A stretch of 64,000 nucleotides of DNA from Impatiens glandulifera (lineage: Eukaryota; Streptophyta; Magnoliopsida; Ericales; Balsaminaceae). The notes under the pieces were generated by a model that worked only from the letters and a program-made list of their open reading frames with translations, made no database searches and had not been told where the DNA came from. Shown here piece after piece: positions 19,345 to 29,255 of this stretch. The stretch spans positions 137,569,520 to 137,633,519 of the forward strand of contig NC_061862.1 of assembly GCF_907164915.1 (NCBI RefSeq), read 5' to 3'. Every line of letters starts with the position of its first letter. The stretch's first letter is position 1. Made by a program: the position numbers and the translations under genes.

Positions 19345-21800
19345 AACTGTTCATTTTGACCAATTCAAGAAATATAAATTTTCATTTTATTTTAAAAATT
19401 TTGATTTTGATCAAACGTGATCGGGATTGATCAAACGTGATCATAATGGTTGCCCAACATCATTAAAATTATGTTGGGAAGTTTTGTGGGCTGTGATTTG
19501 ATTGAATTAACCCAAGAACAACAAACTAGTTTTTTTTTAAATTAAAATTGTGTTTTTGTTTATTAGATTGAATTATTGATTCTATCATATCTAGATAGTT
19601 TATAAATCATATAGGGAAGAATTTTTAGTCATTAAACATCATAAAAATCAAGCATACAAGCTTATGCAATTTGAAATATAAAAATTTCAAATTCAAACTA
19701 TAAATATGAATTAGAGGTTGATTTGACTCATACCAAAAATGGGAGAACACTCCTTTATCCTTTGAGAATTTTTTTGGATGCACATATCCAAACTTGAATG
19801 CCTTAAATGAAAATTTCGAAAAATACGAAACTTAAAAGCTTTAATGGAGGATTTTGATTTTTCTTGATTTAAGGCTTCTATGTTGGTTGGTTAGCTTCAG
19901 AATCACTTGATGAGAGTATTTATACTACTCCTAAGTCGGTTCACGAAGCCTAGTGGCCTAAATCAGCCAAAAGTCATTAATGGCTTTTGACTGTTCTTGG
20001 CTAGCAGTCTCTAGAATAAGTCGTGACGAGGCCTACGGGCATAAGGAGAATGATCATGATTTCAACGTGATCATTTTGGATTTTGAACGGGTCAAAACCA
20101 TCAACAAATGACTGAGTTCCAAAAATACAAGATCGATTTGTGTTCTTCATGCTTATCTACTCGGCGACCGCGATGAAGATGAAGAACAGTGCCAAAACAA
20201 CGTCGTTTTGATGCACGTCTGGCATTCCGTTGGCATTCCGTCAAGTGCTGGCATTTTCGGCTAACGGGGTTGACGTCCCGTTAATTGATTCGGTGCTCCT
20301 CGACGCGTTCTTCCTTCTTCTACAACGGGCTACGCGGAGCGCTTTGGCGCGTTGGATGGGATTCGAGCGTCCATCTGATGTACGCGGTTCCTGCTGCACT
20401 AAACTCTTCTATTTTCGGCTACACCCGATTACATATTTATTTTTATTTTAAAACTTTAAGGGTTTGTTTGAAATTGATTTTTTTTCTTTTACCATTTTGG
20501 CTTTAATTTTGATCTTTTCAAATGCAAAAAATATTAAAATAAATATTTTACCAATTTATTTTATTTTTAGTTATATTTTTAAGATTTAAATAAATAATTC
20601 TTTTAGGTGAATTGAATACAAAATTCACTATAAATTATTTATTTTTATCCTTTAATTTTTCTAAAATTATTTTAAGACATTATGGGTACAACATTTATCC
20701 CAAATAATTTTATTTTTTATTTTGGCCTTAACCCTAATTAATTTGATTAATTAACACATTAATTAATCCTAATTAATTTGATTAATTAACACATTAATTA
20801 ATCAAAATTAATTTTTTTAAATTAATTGTTTTAAATAGGTTTTTGGACATGAGTTTAATTATTTTGATTTTATTTATTTAAAAATAATTCAAAATAATTA
20901 TTTTAATATAATAAATTGGGATGTAGATTTTTAGTGCTTATAGAGTACCCTCTCGAATCGAGTTTGAATACAAAAAACGGTTTTTGAAAACGCTGATTCG
21001 AGTCTGACATCTAACATTAGTCATCTAGTCCAATTTATAATGAGGGGGTTAGGAAGATGGAACATGTAACATGTCGCTATTGGAGCGACCTGTTGATGCT
21101 ATATGTAGCAGTTATCGAGGTACTTCCTAGCGTTGCTTTAGGAAACCCTTTCCTTGGTGTCTTAATTACAACAAGGATGATTCTTGTGTAACCTTATTTT
21201 ACAGCATTTGACAAAGCATCCGTAAAATACATGGGGTAAGGGTAATCATAGACATTGAAACATCAATTCCTATAGATTAATCTTGATGAGGAAGTTAACA
21301 TACTTTCCTATGGATTTTACTATCGTGTGATCATGTATATATGATATCATCAATTTTTATCATGGAATTCAACAAACTTTCCACGAATATCACTCACAGG
21401 TGAAGTTGAGAATGATCATGTATAAATGATCGTGGTGCTATCAACAAATAGGCTTTCATATCGGGAACTAGGAATAGAACATCATTGGAGTACTTATCGT
21501 GAGATATGATTTTGAACAGAATCGGTAATAGTATCATAGAATAGTAACTTCATTGGGTACCTATCGTGAGATAGGATTTGGAACGTAACTTTGGGATTAC
21601 CTATCCGAAGATAGGATTTGAACATGATTTATATACATATAATCGATGTGCTTGTTGATAAACAAGGCTTAAATACCTATCATATACAAATGATGTCCCA
21701 ACCTATTGACATATAGGGTTTATTGACGGAATTGTGTACAAACGATTTCTCACACCTATCAACAGATAGAGTTTAGATACCTAACTACAACTAGGGTTTT
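19345..21800. mobile_element. Diverged gypsy (Tat/Ogre-like) LTR block, right copy
   Basis: Shares with 11.88-14.1 kb, in order: TTGATCAAACRTGATCGG, GGGAGAACACTCCT (19741), a TATTTATACTAC TATA-like motif (19917), a GC-rich block with CGTCGTTTTGAT, CCTCTCGAATCGAGTTTGAA (20949), then a tail with repeated CCTATCGTGAGATAGGATTT. Identity is low, consistent with old LTRs. Short open frames at 20230-20506 are not credible genes. Confidence 0.5.
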
Positions 21801-22194
21801 TATTTTTCTATTTTTAGTGATATATTTTCCAAATTATATTTTTCATAAAAATACATTTTTGCTGAAAATATAGTTGAAAGATTTACAATATTTTTTTTTT
21901 TTATTACAATGTAGATTGCAGTTATTAAAACATGTATTAAAAAAAGTCGTTGCACCCATATATTGCAATTTGACCGTTTATTGTTTTTGTAGTGATATAA
22001 AAAAATCAAAAAATTTTTTAAAGAGTAAGAGAACAAATGGTTGTCCACATAAACCTATTGAATGAGAAATATATTTCCTAAGTTATTTAAAAATTTGGAT
22101 AACATAAAAAAAAAAAAAAGTAAGAATGAAACACTCAATAACATATTTTCAATTGTCAAATTATTTGAAATTTTGTTATGAGCTTGTTTGATAT
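21801..22194. other. AT-rich spacer
   Basis: Poly-T/A tracts, including T runs near 21890 and A runs near 22110; no gene or element was recognised. Confidence 0.5.
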
Positions 22195-22197
22195 TTA

Positions 22198-22493
22198 GGC
22201 CTGGTTCGGATTGGAGTTTTTGAAAAAACCTAGAGAGGGAAAATACCTAGAGAAGGAAAAAAATAATGATTGATGATGATTTTGAAGAGATGATTTTGAA
22301 GAGATGATTATTATTTTTGGTAAAAAGACTTAAAGGGTATTGATATATATGAATAAAATAAAAAATAATAATTTGAAATATATGATATTTTAGTATTTTG
22401 ATTAATGAAATGAGTGATGTGATTATTGAGAAGTGATTGATTGAAAAATTAATTTTGGATGAGTTTTTTAAAAAACCCAAAGAGAAGAAGGCC
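22198..22493 (+). mobile_element. Tourist/PIF-like MITE, copy 1
   Basis: A 296-bp element with GGCC termini (GGCCTGGTTCGGATT at the left; the right end reads in reverse as GGCCTTCTTCTCTTTGGG) flanked by TTA on both sides (22195-22197, 22494-22496). This is the target duplication typical of PIF/Harbinger MITEs. It is non-coding. Confidence 0.75.
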
Positions 22494-22617
22494 TTAGTTA
22501 TTTAGGATTTTTATTGGGAGATTTGGAAACAAAATTATTTAATAAAAAAAATATTTTATTTGAGTTCTTTTTATTGTTTGAATTAGTATAATATGTTTTA
22601 AGAAATTATTTCTATAA

Positions 22618-22860
22618 GGCCTTGTTTGGGTTACAAAATCAAACATCAATTCACTCCCCTTTTATCTATCAGATTATTCAAATCATTAATCAAAATACTA
22701 AAATACCATATATTTTAAATTATTATTTTTTATTTTATTTATATATATCAATACCCTTTAAGTATTTTTACTAAAAATAATCAGCATCTCTCAAAATCAT
22801 CACTAATTATTATTTTTTTTTCTTCTAGATTTTTATAAAAATCTCAATTCGAACAACCTC
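22618..22860 (-). mobile_element. Tourist/PIF-like MITE, copy 2 (inverted relative to copy 1)
   Basis: 243 bp with GGCCTTGTTTGGGTT at the left end and GTTCGAACAACCTC-type sequence at the other, flanked by TAA on both sides (22615-22617, 22861-22863). Its reverse complement aligns along copy 1 (CTTAAAGGGTATTGATATAT, TATTTTAGTATTTTGATTAA), so the pair forms a large imperfect inverted repeat. Confidence 0.8.
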
Positions 22861-22863
22861 TAA

Positions 22864-23510
22864 GATATTAGTTAATAAATAATATTTTTTTAAATCAAAA
22901 TAACATTGATGATATATCAAATTGTATAGACTAATTTATAATAGATTCTCTATTAAAAAGATATAATCATTGTAATTTGTTAAGTCACTCCAAAAATTAA
23001 TTCATTCCTAAATGAGGAAAGTTACACTAAGAAAGTTAATTAAACTAATACAACTATGTCAAAAAAGCTTTCTCCCAAATATTCTTAACAAAAATGAAAA
23101 TTATCATTAATTGATGATTAGTAAGCAATGTCAAAATTTTGCCAAAAAATAATAACGGATCATATAATTTATTTGAACTAATTTTGTACAATTGATAAGA
23201 AAGTTGATTAAAATTAATTATCAAATATAAGTAGTTTCAAATTTGAATAAACGAAGGTAGAATATTCAAAACAACTAGTAAAACTAAATCTAAATTATTG
23301 AAAATAATCAATCTACACCTCAAATGAACATCAAAATTTATTTTCAATTAGACCGCATTTTTAATAATGTTAGTATACAACACTAATAAAAACAGTAGAT
23401 CAAACTCATTTGTCATTGTTAGAAAAACATATGTATGACACCACCTTTTACATGGCAACCAAGAAAAGAAACCTATAGGGCTACAATACAATGGCCAGCC
23501 AAGATTTTGA
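22864..23510. other. AT-rich spacer and 3' flank of the PPR gene
   Basis: No gene was recognised. The PPR transcript probably ends here on the minus strand; several AATAAA-like complements exist, so no one polyadenylation site is chosen. Confidence 0.45.
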
Positions 23511-25460
23511 TTATAAACTAATTACAGAACATTCTCTGTTTGCTGCTAAATGTTGCAGCTTTCCAATGCTAAGGGCATCTATCATATATCTCATTGTTAA
23601 TCTATTGGGTATAAACCCCATCTTCTGCACCTTTTCATGAAACTGTAACACTTCACCAACATTACCTTCTTCTCCTTCACTAAGAACCCTAAATATGTAA
23701 TTCAAACATTCAGTGTCTCGAATCTGAAATTCCTCCGCAAATTCAAATAACAAAACCTGAGCCTTTTCAACTTTCCTTTCTTTACATAACCCATCTATTA
23801 ATGCTCTACAGATTCCAGTATTACACTGTCCAAACTCCCTCATCATGGATTCACCTTCCACACTTCTTCCTACTTTACACAAACATCCTAGCAAAGCTTC
23901 ATATACTTGTAAATCAGGTTTCTGGTTTACTTTTACTAAATCTTTATAAGCCTCCATTGCCTCTTCTATGTAACCACAATCACACAACGAAATTATCATT
24001 TCTTTGTACATCGGCTCCCCAGGAACATGCCCTGTTCTTTCTATAAGTCTCTTTGCAGCTAGTGGACGTTTTTCCAAACATAGCTTGGAGATTAGGAGAT
24101 CATATATTTCTCGAGGGATAAAAATTCCAAACCTCTGAAGCTCCCATAACACATTTAAAGCTGAAATTGATCTTCCTCGATTTACATATCCTTCCACGAG
24201 AACCAAACAAGTAAAACTGTTTGGTTGAATTCCAGTGGCTATCATTTCGTGCATCAAAGCTCTTGATTCCTTCATCTTTCCCATTTTGCAATAACCGCTT
24301 ATAAGGGTATTATAAGCCACGTCATCCAGAGTTAAACCCCTGTGCACCATTTGATGTAAGAGTTGATGAGCCTCCCTTAACCGGGATTCCTTACAGAGGC
24401 CATTCATTAAGGAGGTGTATGAAAACAAATCTGGTAGTACGTTTCTTCTATACATTATCCTATACAAATAAAACGCATCATTCACTCTTCCCCTTTTGCA
24501 ATAGCAATCTATTAGTGTGTTATATGTCACTATATCGGGAATAAATCCCTCTTCTTCAATTCTCTCCAAGAATTCGTTAATTTTATCTGCATCCCCATGT
24601 TTGCTGAAAACATTGGTCATTATGTTGAAAGTATGTGAATTAGGATGAATTCCAATCTTGCTCATTTTTTCAAACAAATCCCAGCATTCTTTTGTGCAAT
24701 TCTGTTTGGAGAGCTCGATCAAGAGACAGTTGAATGTGACAATCCTAGGGAGGAATCCAAGCTTTACCATCATCTTTAAAGCCATCCACCCTTTCTCTAC
24801 CAAGCCGATATTAATGTAAGCCTTGATCAGCATATCAAATACGACAGGGTCCCAATTGCATTCATCAGTAGAGGAAACCAAACTTCGAAATACATCTATA
24901 CTCTTTGAGTCGTGGTTTTCGCTTGTCTCTACCAGTTCAGACAATATTGGCATTGCTTCTGATAATTTTTTAGACCATGCTGATATGTGAACCATAATAC
25001 AGTAATTATGGGTTGACAATTTCAAGTTCACATCGTTTTTCACCCAGTTGAAAAAGGAACGAGCTTTAGAGTAATCGGATTGGCATCTCAATAGGACTCT
25101 AGAGACTTCATGGGTATGGAGATGAGGAATAAGCCTCTTAAGTGCTTCATCCTCTTGAATATTAAGAAGGGAAGAAGTGTCATTTCTAAGAATCGAACAT
25201 ATGATATCAACAGTGTTGTTGGGGTTTTCGGCATGAGAGAGGAAAGAATAGAGTGGGTTCGACAAAGCCTTGGGTTTGGAATCTTCATCTTGAATAAGAG
25301 GATAAGAACAAGATGAAGACGGTTGAATCTGGAAAGATGAGAAATTTATTGAAGATAGGAAACCGCAATTGCGGAAGACTAGTGATCTATAAGAGCGTAT
25401 TAGAAGAAAGGGGAACGTACCAAATTGCAGTCGCTTCCAACTAACCAGAGGAGACGACAT
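23511..25460 (-). CDS. P-class pentatricopeptide repeat (PPR) protein, probably mitochondrial
   Basis: Intronless 649-residue frame. Residues 1-50 are rich in Ser, Arg and aromatics and lack acidic residues, consistent with an organelle (mitochondrial) presequence. About a dozen 35-residue PPR motifs begin near residue 205: DPVVFDMLIKAYINIGLVEK, VTFNCLLIELSKQN, HTFNIMTNVFSKHG, VTYNTLIDCYCKRGRVNDA, FSYTSLMNGLCKESRLREA, VAYNTLISGYCKMGKMKES, then weaker ones to about 640. There is no E, DYW or SMR domain, so it is P-class. Such proteins bind organellar RNA in sequence-specific fashion and act in splicing, stability or translation; the target cannot be read here. It resembles the Arabidopsis At5g40400-type protein from memory (moderate certainty). 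The ATG lies 51 bp after the stop of the upstream chloroplast-protein frame. No stops or frameshifts are seen. Confidence 0.93.
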   Translation of the reverse strand: MSSPLVSWKRLQFGTFPFLLIRSYRSLVFRNCGFLSSINFSSFQIQPSSSCSYPLIQDEDSKPKALSNPLYSFLSHAENPNNTVDIICSILRNDTSSLLNIQEDEALKRLIPHLHTHEVSRVLLRCQSDYSKARSFFNWVKNDVNLKLSTHNYCIMVHISAWSKKLSEAMPILSELVETSENHDSKSIDVFRSLVSSTDECNWDPVVFDMLIKAYINIGLVEKGWMALKMMVKLGFLPRIVTFNCLLIELSKQNCTKECWDLFEKMSKIGIHPNSHTFNIMTNVFSKHGDADKINEFLERIEEEGFIPDIVTYNTLIDCYCKRGRVNDAFYLYRIMYRRNVLPDLFSYTSLMNGLCKESRLREAHQLLHQMVHRGLTLDDVAYNTLISGYCKMGKMKESRALMHEMIATGIQPNSFTCLVLVEGYVNRGRSISALNVLWELQRFGIFIPREIYDLLISKLCLEKRPLAAKRLIERTGHVPGEPMYKEMIISLCDCGYIEEAMEAYKDLVKVNQKPDLQVYEALLGCLCKVGRSVEGESMMREFGQCNTGICRALIDGLCKERKVEKAQVLLFEFAEEFQIRDTECLNYIFRVLSEGEEGNVGEVLQFHEKVQKMGFIPNRLTMRYMIDALSIGKLQHLAANRECSVISL

Positions 25461-25511
25461 GAATGGAACTTGGGGGAAGAGAACGATACCTATTAGCCAA
25501 TTATTGTGCTG

Positions 25512-25964
25512 TCATAAAAGGGTAACAAGAATGAAGAGCAGGAAAGCAGCTATGAATGAGTATTTGAGAGCGGCAACAAGAATTGCCAACGATATAAAGA
25601 ACAGCTGCCAAAGAACTTGTACGCTCGCCCACGCTAGTAATCCCGTCAATCCGACGGCCAAAACATTGTTTGGATCTGGATCTATAAGCAGTTCTAGCCA
25701 CTTCACGTTGAACTCCGGTAGTCGATCTCTCTTCAAATCGTTCTCCTTTTTCTGTCGATCTTTCGTCTCCTCCTTGCTATCATCGCCGCCTAAGCCATTT
25801 CCATTGCCGCCCTGCGATGCGCAGACAAGCGGCTTTTTTGAATTGAGTTTCCTGGAATTTAGGGTTAACGATGACGGTGGAATGTATGAGATTGAGAAGT
25901 GTTTGGGATTGAGAAGAAGAAATCGAGGCGGAGGAGTGAACCCTAATAGTGTCGTCTTCAACAT
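25512..25964 (-). CDS. Small chloroplast-targeted membrane protein of unknown function
   Basis: A 150-residue frame whose first ~48 residues look like a chloroplast transit peptide (Ser/Thr/Pro-rich, basic, ending near LVCAS). A hydrophilic Gly/Asp/Lys stretch follows (51-80), then a conserved-looking LPEFNVKWLELLIDPDP segment, and two hydrophobic segments at about 101-131 and 133-150 that run to the C-terminus. This fits a plastid membrane protein with its tail in the bilayer. No catalytic motif was seen and the family is not recognised by name, though the sequence looks like a conserved plant protein. The plus-strand frame over the same DNA is a shadow. The stop lies only 51 bp before the PPR start. 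Confidence 0.8.
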   Translation of the reverse strand: MLKTTLLGFTPPPRFLLLNPKHFSISYIPPSSLTLNSRKLNSKKPLVCASQGGNGNGLGGDDSKEETKDRQKKENDLKRDRLPEFNVKWLELLIDPDPNNVLAVGLTGLLAWASVQVLWQLFFISLAILVAALKYSFIAAFLLFILVTLL

Positions 25965-26119
25965 ATTTTACAGAGAAGAAAATGGAAGGAAACTTGCAGG
26001 CTCTCTCTGGGCTTGTTTGATCGAAAATTTGACAAAATATCCTGCATTCAAATTTAACATAGGCTAAATAATTTTTTTAAATCTAACATTTTGCCTATGG
26101 AAAAAGATGTTTTTACCCT

Positions 26120-26545
26120 CTAATTAAAAAAATCAAAAATGAGAATTCCCTTTCCTTTCAGTTTCTTCGTTTCTTCCCTCCCTCTCCTCTTTTCATATTT
26201 CCTAAACGGTTTTCCACTCTTCTTCCCCCGAAACCCCACTCTTCTTCTTCTCCTTCTCTCCCCAACGACAATCCAAGTCCTCGATCCAAGCCCCGACGAC
26301 CATCCGAGCCCCGACGACCATCCAAGCCCCCGACGACGGAAAAAAGCAGAAAAACGAAGGTTGAGGTTGAGGTTGAGGGTGAGTTTTCTCCGAGGCAATG
26401 AACTCCCGAGGCAACGCCGCAACATTGAAGGTGAGTTTTTACCGTTTTCTGTCGATTACCTTCCATACATGCTGAAATGGAAGAATGGTTTAGGGTTTTG
26501 GTGTTTAGAGTTTAGATTTAGGTTTAAGCTTAGGTTTATGGGCTG
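26120..26545 (+). other. Pyrimidine-rich leader-like DNA with a 3x ~20-bp repeat
   Basis: 26139-26310 is strongly C/T-rich on the plus strand. A CCCCGACGACCATCC-type phrase occurs about three times (26280-26340), followed by GTTGAGGTTGAGG. AAGGTGAG and GGGTGAG donor-like sites follow (26378, 26428). It resembles the 5' leader of a gene or captured exon, but no conserved protein is encoded; overlapping frames on both strands are low-complexity. Confidence 0.4.
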
Positions 26546-26565
26546 ACTGAATCGTTTTGGGTTTA

Positions 26566-26768
26566 AAATGCATTTGTCGAAGGCATTGCAGGCGACGATG
26601 CATCTGTCGCAGACGAAGATGCATATTCGTCTGCGACAGATACATATTCGCCTGGGACAAATGAATTTTCGTCTGCGACAGATGCATTTTCGCCTGCGAC
26701 AGATGCATTTTCGCCTGCGACAGATGCATATTCGTCTGCGACAGATGCATATTCGCCTGCGACGTTTG
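26566..26768. repeat. 21-bp minisatellite with an internal palindrome
   Basis: The unit is GATGCATATTCGCCTGCGACA (with TCGTCTGCGACAG and TTTTCGCCTGCG variants), about eight or nine copies. The first copies are inverted: about 26597-26616 pairs with about 26625-26644 (19 of 20 bp, 8-bp loop), after which the array runs in one direction. Confidence 0.85.
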
Positions 26769-26890
26769 CGATATGTATCTCTCAATCTCCATTTTATGTT
26801 TTGCTTACTGGTCTATGCATATGTTATTTTGATTTCTATAATCCATGAATGAGCATCACTTCACTAGCCTGTACGTTTGAATGCTTTTGG

Positions 26891-27016
26891 GGCACACATA
26901 ATGGGCGTTGAGGATGGAGTGAGCCCGAATGAAATGAGTAATAATAACAATGGGTGGGCACACAGAATGGGCGTTGAGGATGGAGTGAGCCCGAATGAAA
27001 TGGGTAATAATAATAT
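26891..27016 (+). repeat. 66-bp direct duplication
   Basis: Copies start at 26891 and 26957 and share GGCACACA, ATGGGCGTTGAGGATGGAGT and GAGCCCGAATGAAATG. One plus-strand frame stays open through both (MGVEDGVSPNEM repeated), but no gene context supports translation. Confidence 0.75.
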
Positions 27017-27144
27017 ATATATTATTGATGTTTTGTACATAAAATGAGTGTTATTTGAAAACAATCAATTGAAGTTGGGTACTAAGATTTAATCATTTTC
27101 ATCATTATTTAGATTATCACCATGTATCATTTATTGTAAAACAC

Positions 27145-27444
27145 TTAATTTGAATGTTCTAAACAATTGTAAAAATGTCTTTGTTTTTCTAACAAAGTCT
27201 TCGCCATCAAATGAACATCGCTCTTTTCATCGTTATACTGCATTGCATTGTCGAACATTAGCCTCATATCAGCAAAAATGTCACGGACATTCTTATAACC
27301 AGTTCCATCCTTGGTCTCCATTTGATTCCTTATAACATATACACACTTTCCAACATTAAAGTCAATAGAAATGTAAACCAGAAAAGAATCACTATTAGAT
27401 TCGCTGTACCCTAGGAGACAACCATCTACGATAAGCTTCAGCAC
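27145..27444 (-). pseudogene. Bromodomain (GTE-like) fragment fused to repeat DNA
   Basis: The minus-strand frame contains IRNQMETKDGTGYKNVRDIF, then DNAMQYNDEKSDVHLMAKTL (27333-27184). This matches the αB-αC part of plant GTE-family bromodomains (acetyl-lysine readers). The preceding residues (LIVDGCLLGYSES) are not bromodomain; their DNA is a dispersed repeat also found near 31.2 and 56.5 kb. The ZA loop start and most of the last helix are missing. Read as a captured or decayed fragment, not a gene. Confidence 0.75.
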
Positions 27445-28140
27445 AAACGGGAGACGATGAAACTGTTTAAGGGAAATGTGTTAAACACATGTCTCAAATC
27501 AACTTCTCAAATTGGTGATTTCGTTTCTTCGTATTTTTTATTTCCTATGATTTATTTATAATATTGTTCTATTATATATTTTTTGTAACTTAAAGACAAG
27601 ATATCTAACAATCTTAAAACAATCTCATTGTGTTAAACTATTTAGTAGTTTGCTCTATCAAAATTAGTTGTCTTTGATGTTTCAGAAATATGAGCTGTGA
27701 TGTTACAAAAGAGATGATGAATGTTGTTTGAAGGATGAAGCCAATTCTAAATTCTTTAAAAAAGATTTTTCAATGGCTATAGTTGAATTATGCTAAAATT
27801 GAAAAGGGAAGTATCGTCTCTTTTATTTTATATCTATTGAAAAAGAAAATAAAAAATAGTTTTGATCAATAAAATTAATTAATGGTGTTATTTAAAATTA
27901 ATTATAATTGAAACATATGGTTTCAGTTGTAAAATAATTAAATATATACATTCATAAATTAATTAAATGCAATAATTAATGAGAATATGCTAACTAAAGA
28001 AATATAGTCTATTTATATATGTATATATAGATTGTCTCATATATTTACCTTTTGATTATATACTAAGTTATCATTTTACAAAGAAGGAGAAGAAAAAGTT
28101 TCTCCGTTAAAAAAGATAGAAAGTCATAAACAAAGGTAGA

Positions 28141-28232
28141 ACAACAAAAAGGCACATTGACATAATGGTTCGAAGTTCAGATGCAGGGGTACGAGGCGAA
28201 AGAAAGGTTCCTTGTTTGAATCTCAGTTCAGT
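28141..28232 (+). repeat. tRNA-like (A/B-box) sequence
   Basis: GACATAATGGTTCGAAGTTC resembles an A box and TTGTTTGAATCTC a B box. The inverted copy near 55570-55660 reads GGTGTAGTGGTTTGAAG and CTTGTTTGAATCCTAC. The spacing suggests a tRNA-derived (SINE-like) head. Confidence 0.5.
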
Positions 28233-28760
28233 CAATGATTTCTTTTGTTAAAATCTGACATGTTATAAAATGACTCTAGTCATTTATGTTGGAATCATTC
28301 GATTTTTTGTGTGTAAAAATTATGAGATGAATGGATAGTCAATGATTTCTTGGTATAAATCAAACTTGTTAAAATAACTTTAGTCATTGATGTTGAAACC
28401 ATTCCAATTTATTTTTGAGAAATTATGATATGAATGGATAGTCAATGATTTTTTGGTAGAAATCAGACTAATTAAAATGACTTTAGTCATTGATGTTGAA
28501 ACCATTCCAATTTCTTGTATAGAAATTATGAGATAAATGAGATAGTCAATACTGTCTTTTTAGAAATAAGACTTGTTAAAATGACTCTAGTCATTGATGT
28601 TGAAATTATTCTAATTTATTGTGTAAAAAAATATAAGATGAATGAGGTGACACTTAACAATTTCTTATAAAGAAATTTAATTTGTCAAAATGATGTTGTC
28701 ATTAATATTTTGAAGCATTTTAATTTATTCTATAGAAATTATGTGATTAATCATGATAGA
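28232..28760 (+). repeat. ~104-bp minisatellite, five copies
   Basis: Units begin AGTCAATGATTTCTT and contain AATGACTTTAGTCATTGATG, which can fold on itself, then ATTCCAATTT and AAATTATGAGATGAATG. An inverted, more diverged array is at 55130-55560. Confidence 0.85.
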
Positions 28761-28772
28761 GAATGAATGTCA

Positions 28773-29255
28773 TCTATATATATATATATATAATGATGCT
28801 TAATTTTTAAAGTGTCCGGATTGCCGGGTCGAGAGTTGTGGTTAATTTGGATACTTAGGTTGGATTGTGGGTTGACCCGTCTTTAAATTTAAAACGGTTA
28901 AAAATAAAATTAAAAATACTAGAGGTATGTTTCAAACTTGCAACCTAACAAAACAATTACAACTCTTTAACCAACTAGGATACAAAAACTTTATATTTTA
29001 AATTCAACACCAAATTTGATAAACGCGGGACATTTTATTATTAATATAAGTTCAACTTTTTAACTAACTAATCTATATATATAATGATGCTTAATTTTTA
29101 AAGTGTCTGGATTGCCGGGTCGAGAGATGTGGTTAATTTGAATATTTGGGTCGGATTGTGGGTTGACCCGTCTTTAAATTTAAAACGGTTAAAAATAAAA
29201 TTAAAAATGCTAGATTTATATTATTAATCGTGCAAATGCACGGGCTAGATGCTAG
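28773..29255 (+). mobile_element. Short non-autonomous Helitron with duplicated 5' unit
   Basis: Starts TCTATATATA after an A, with a second 5' start at 29072 (TCTATATATATAATGATGC) about 299 bp on. It ends with the hairpin CGTGCAAATGCACG (29229-29242) and GGGCTAGATGCTAG followed by T, the standard Helitron 3' end. 29072-29255 alone is a complete 184-bp mini-element. No Rep/helicase is encoded. Confidence 0.8.

Noticed and set aside
25459..26067. Plus-strand 202-codon frame opposite the chloroplast-protein gene
   Set aside because: It is the complement of a frame with a transit peptide, conserved-looking core and membrane segments; the plus frame shows no domain.
26120..26546. Overlapping frames of 70-135 codons on both strands
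   Set aside because: Composition follows C/T-rich low-complexity DNA and short repeats (Arg/Lys or Leu/Phe runs); no conserved motif.
26456..26852. Cys/Arg- or Gln-rich repeat proteins
   Set aside because: They arise because the 21-bp minisatellite unit is a multiple of three and stays open in several frames.
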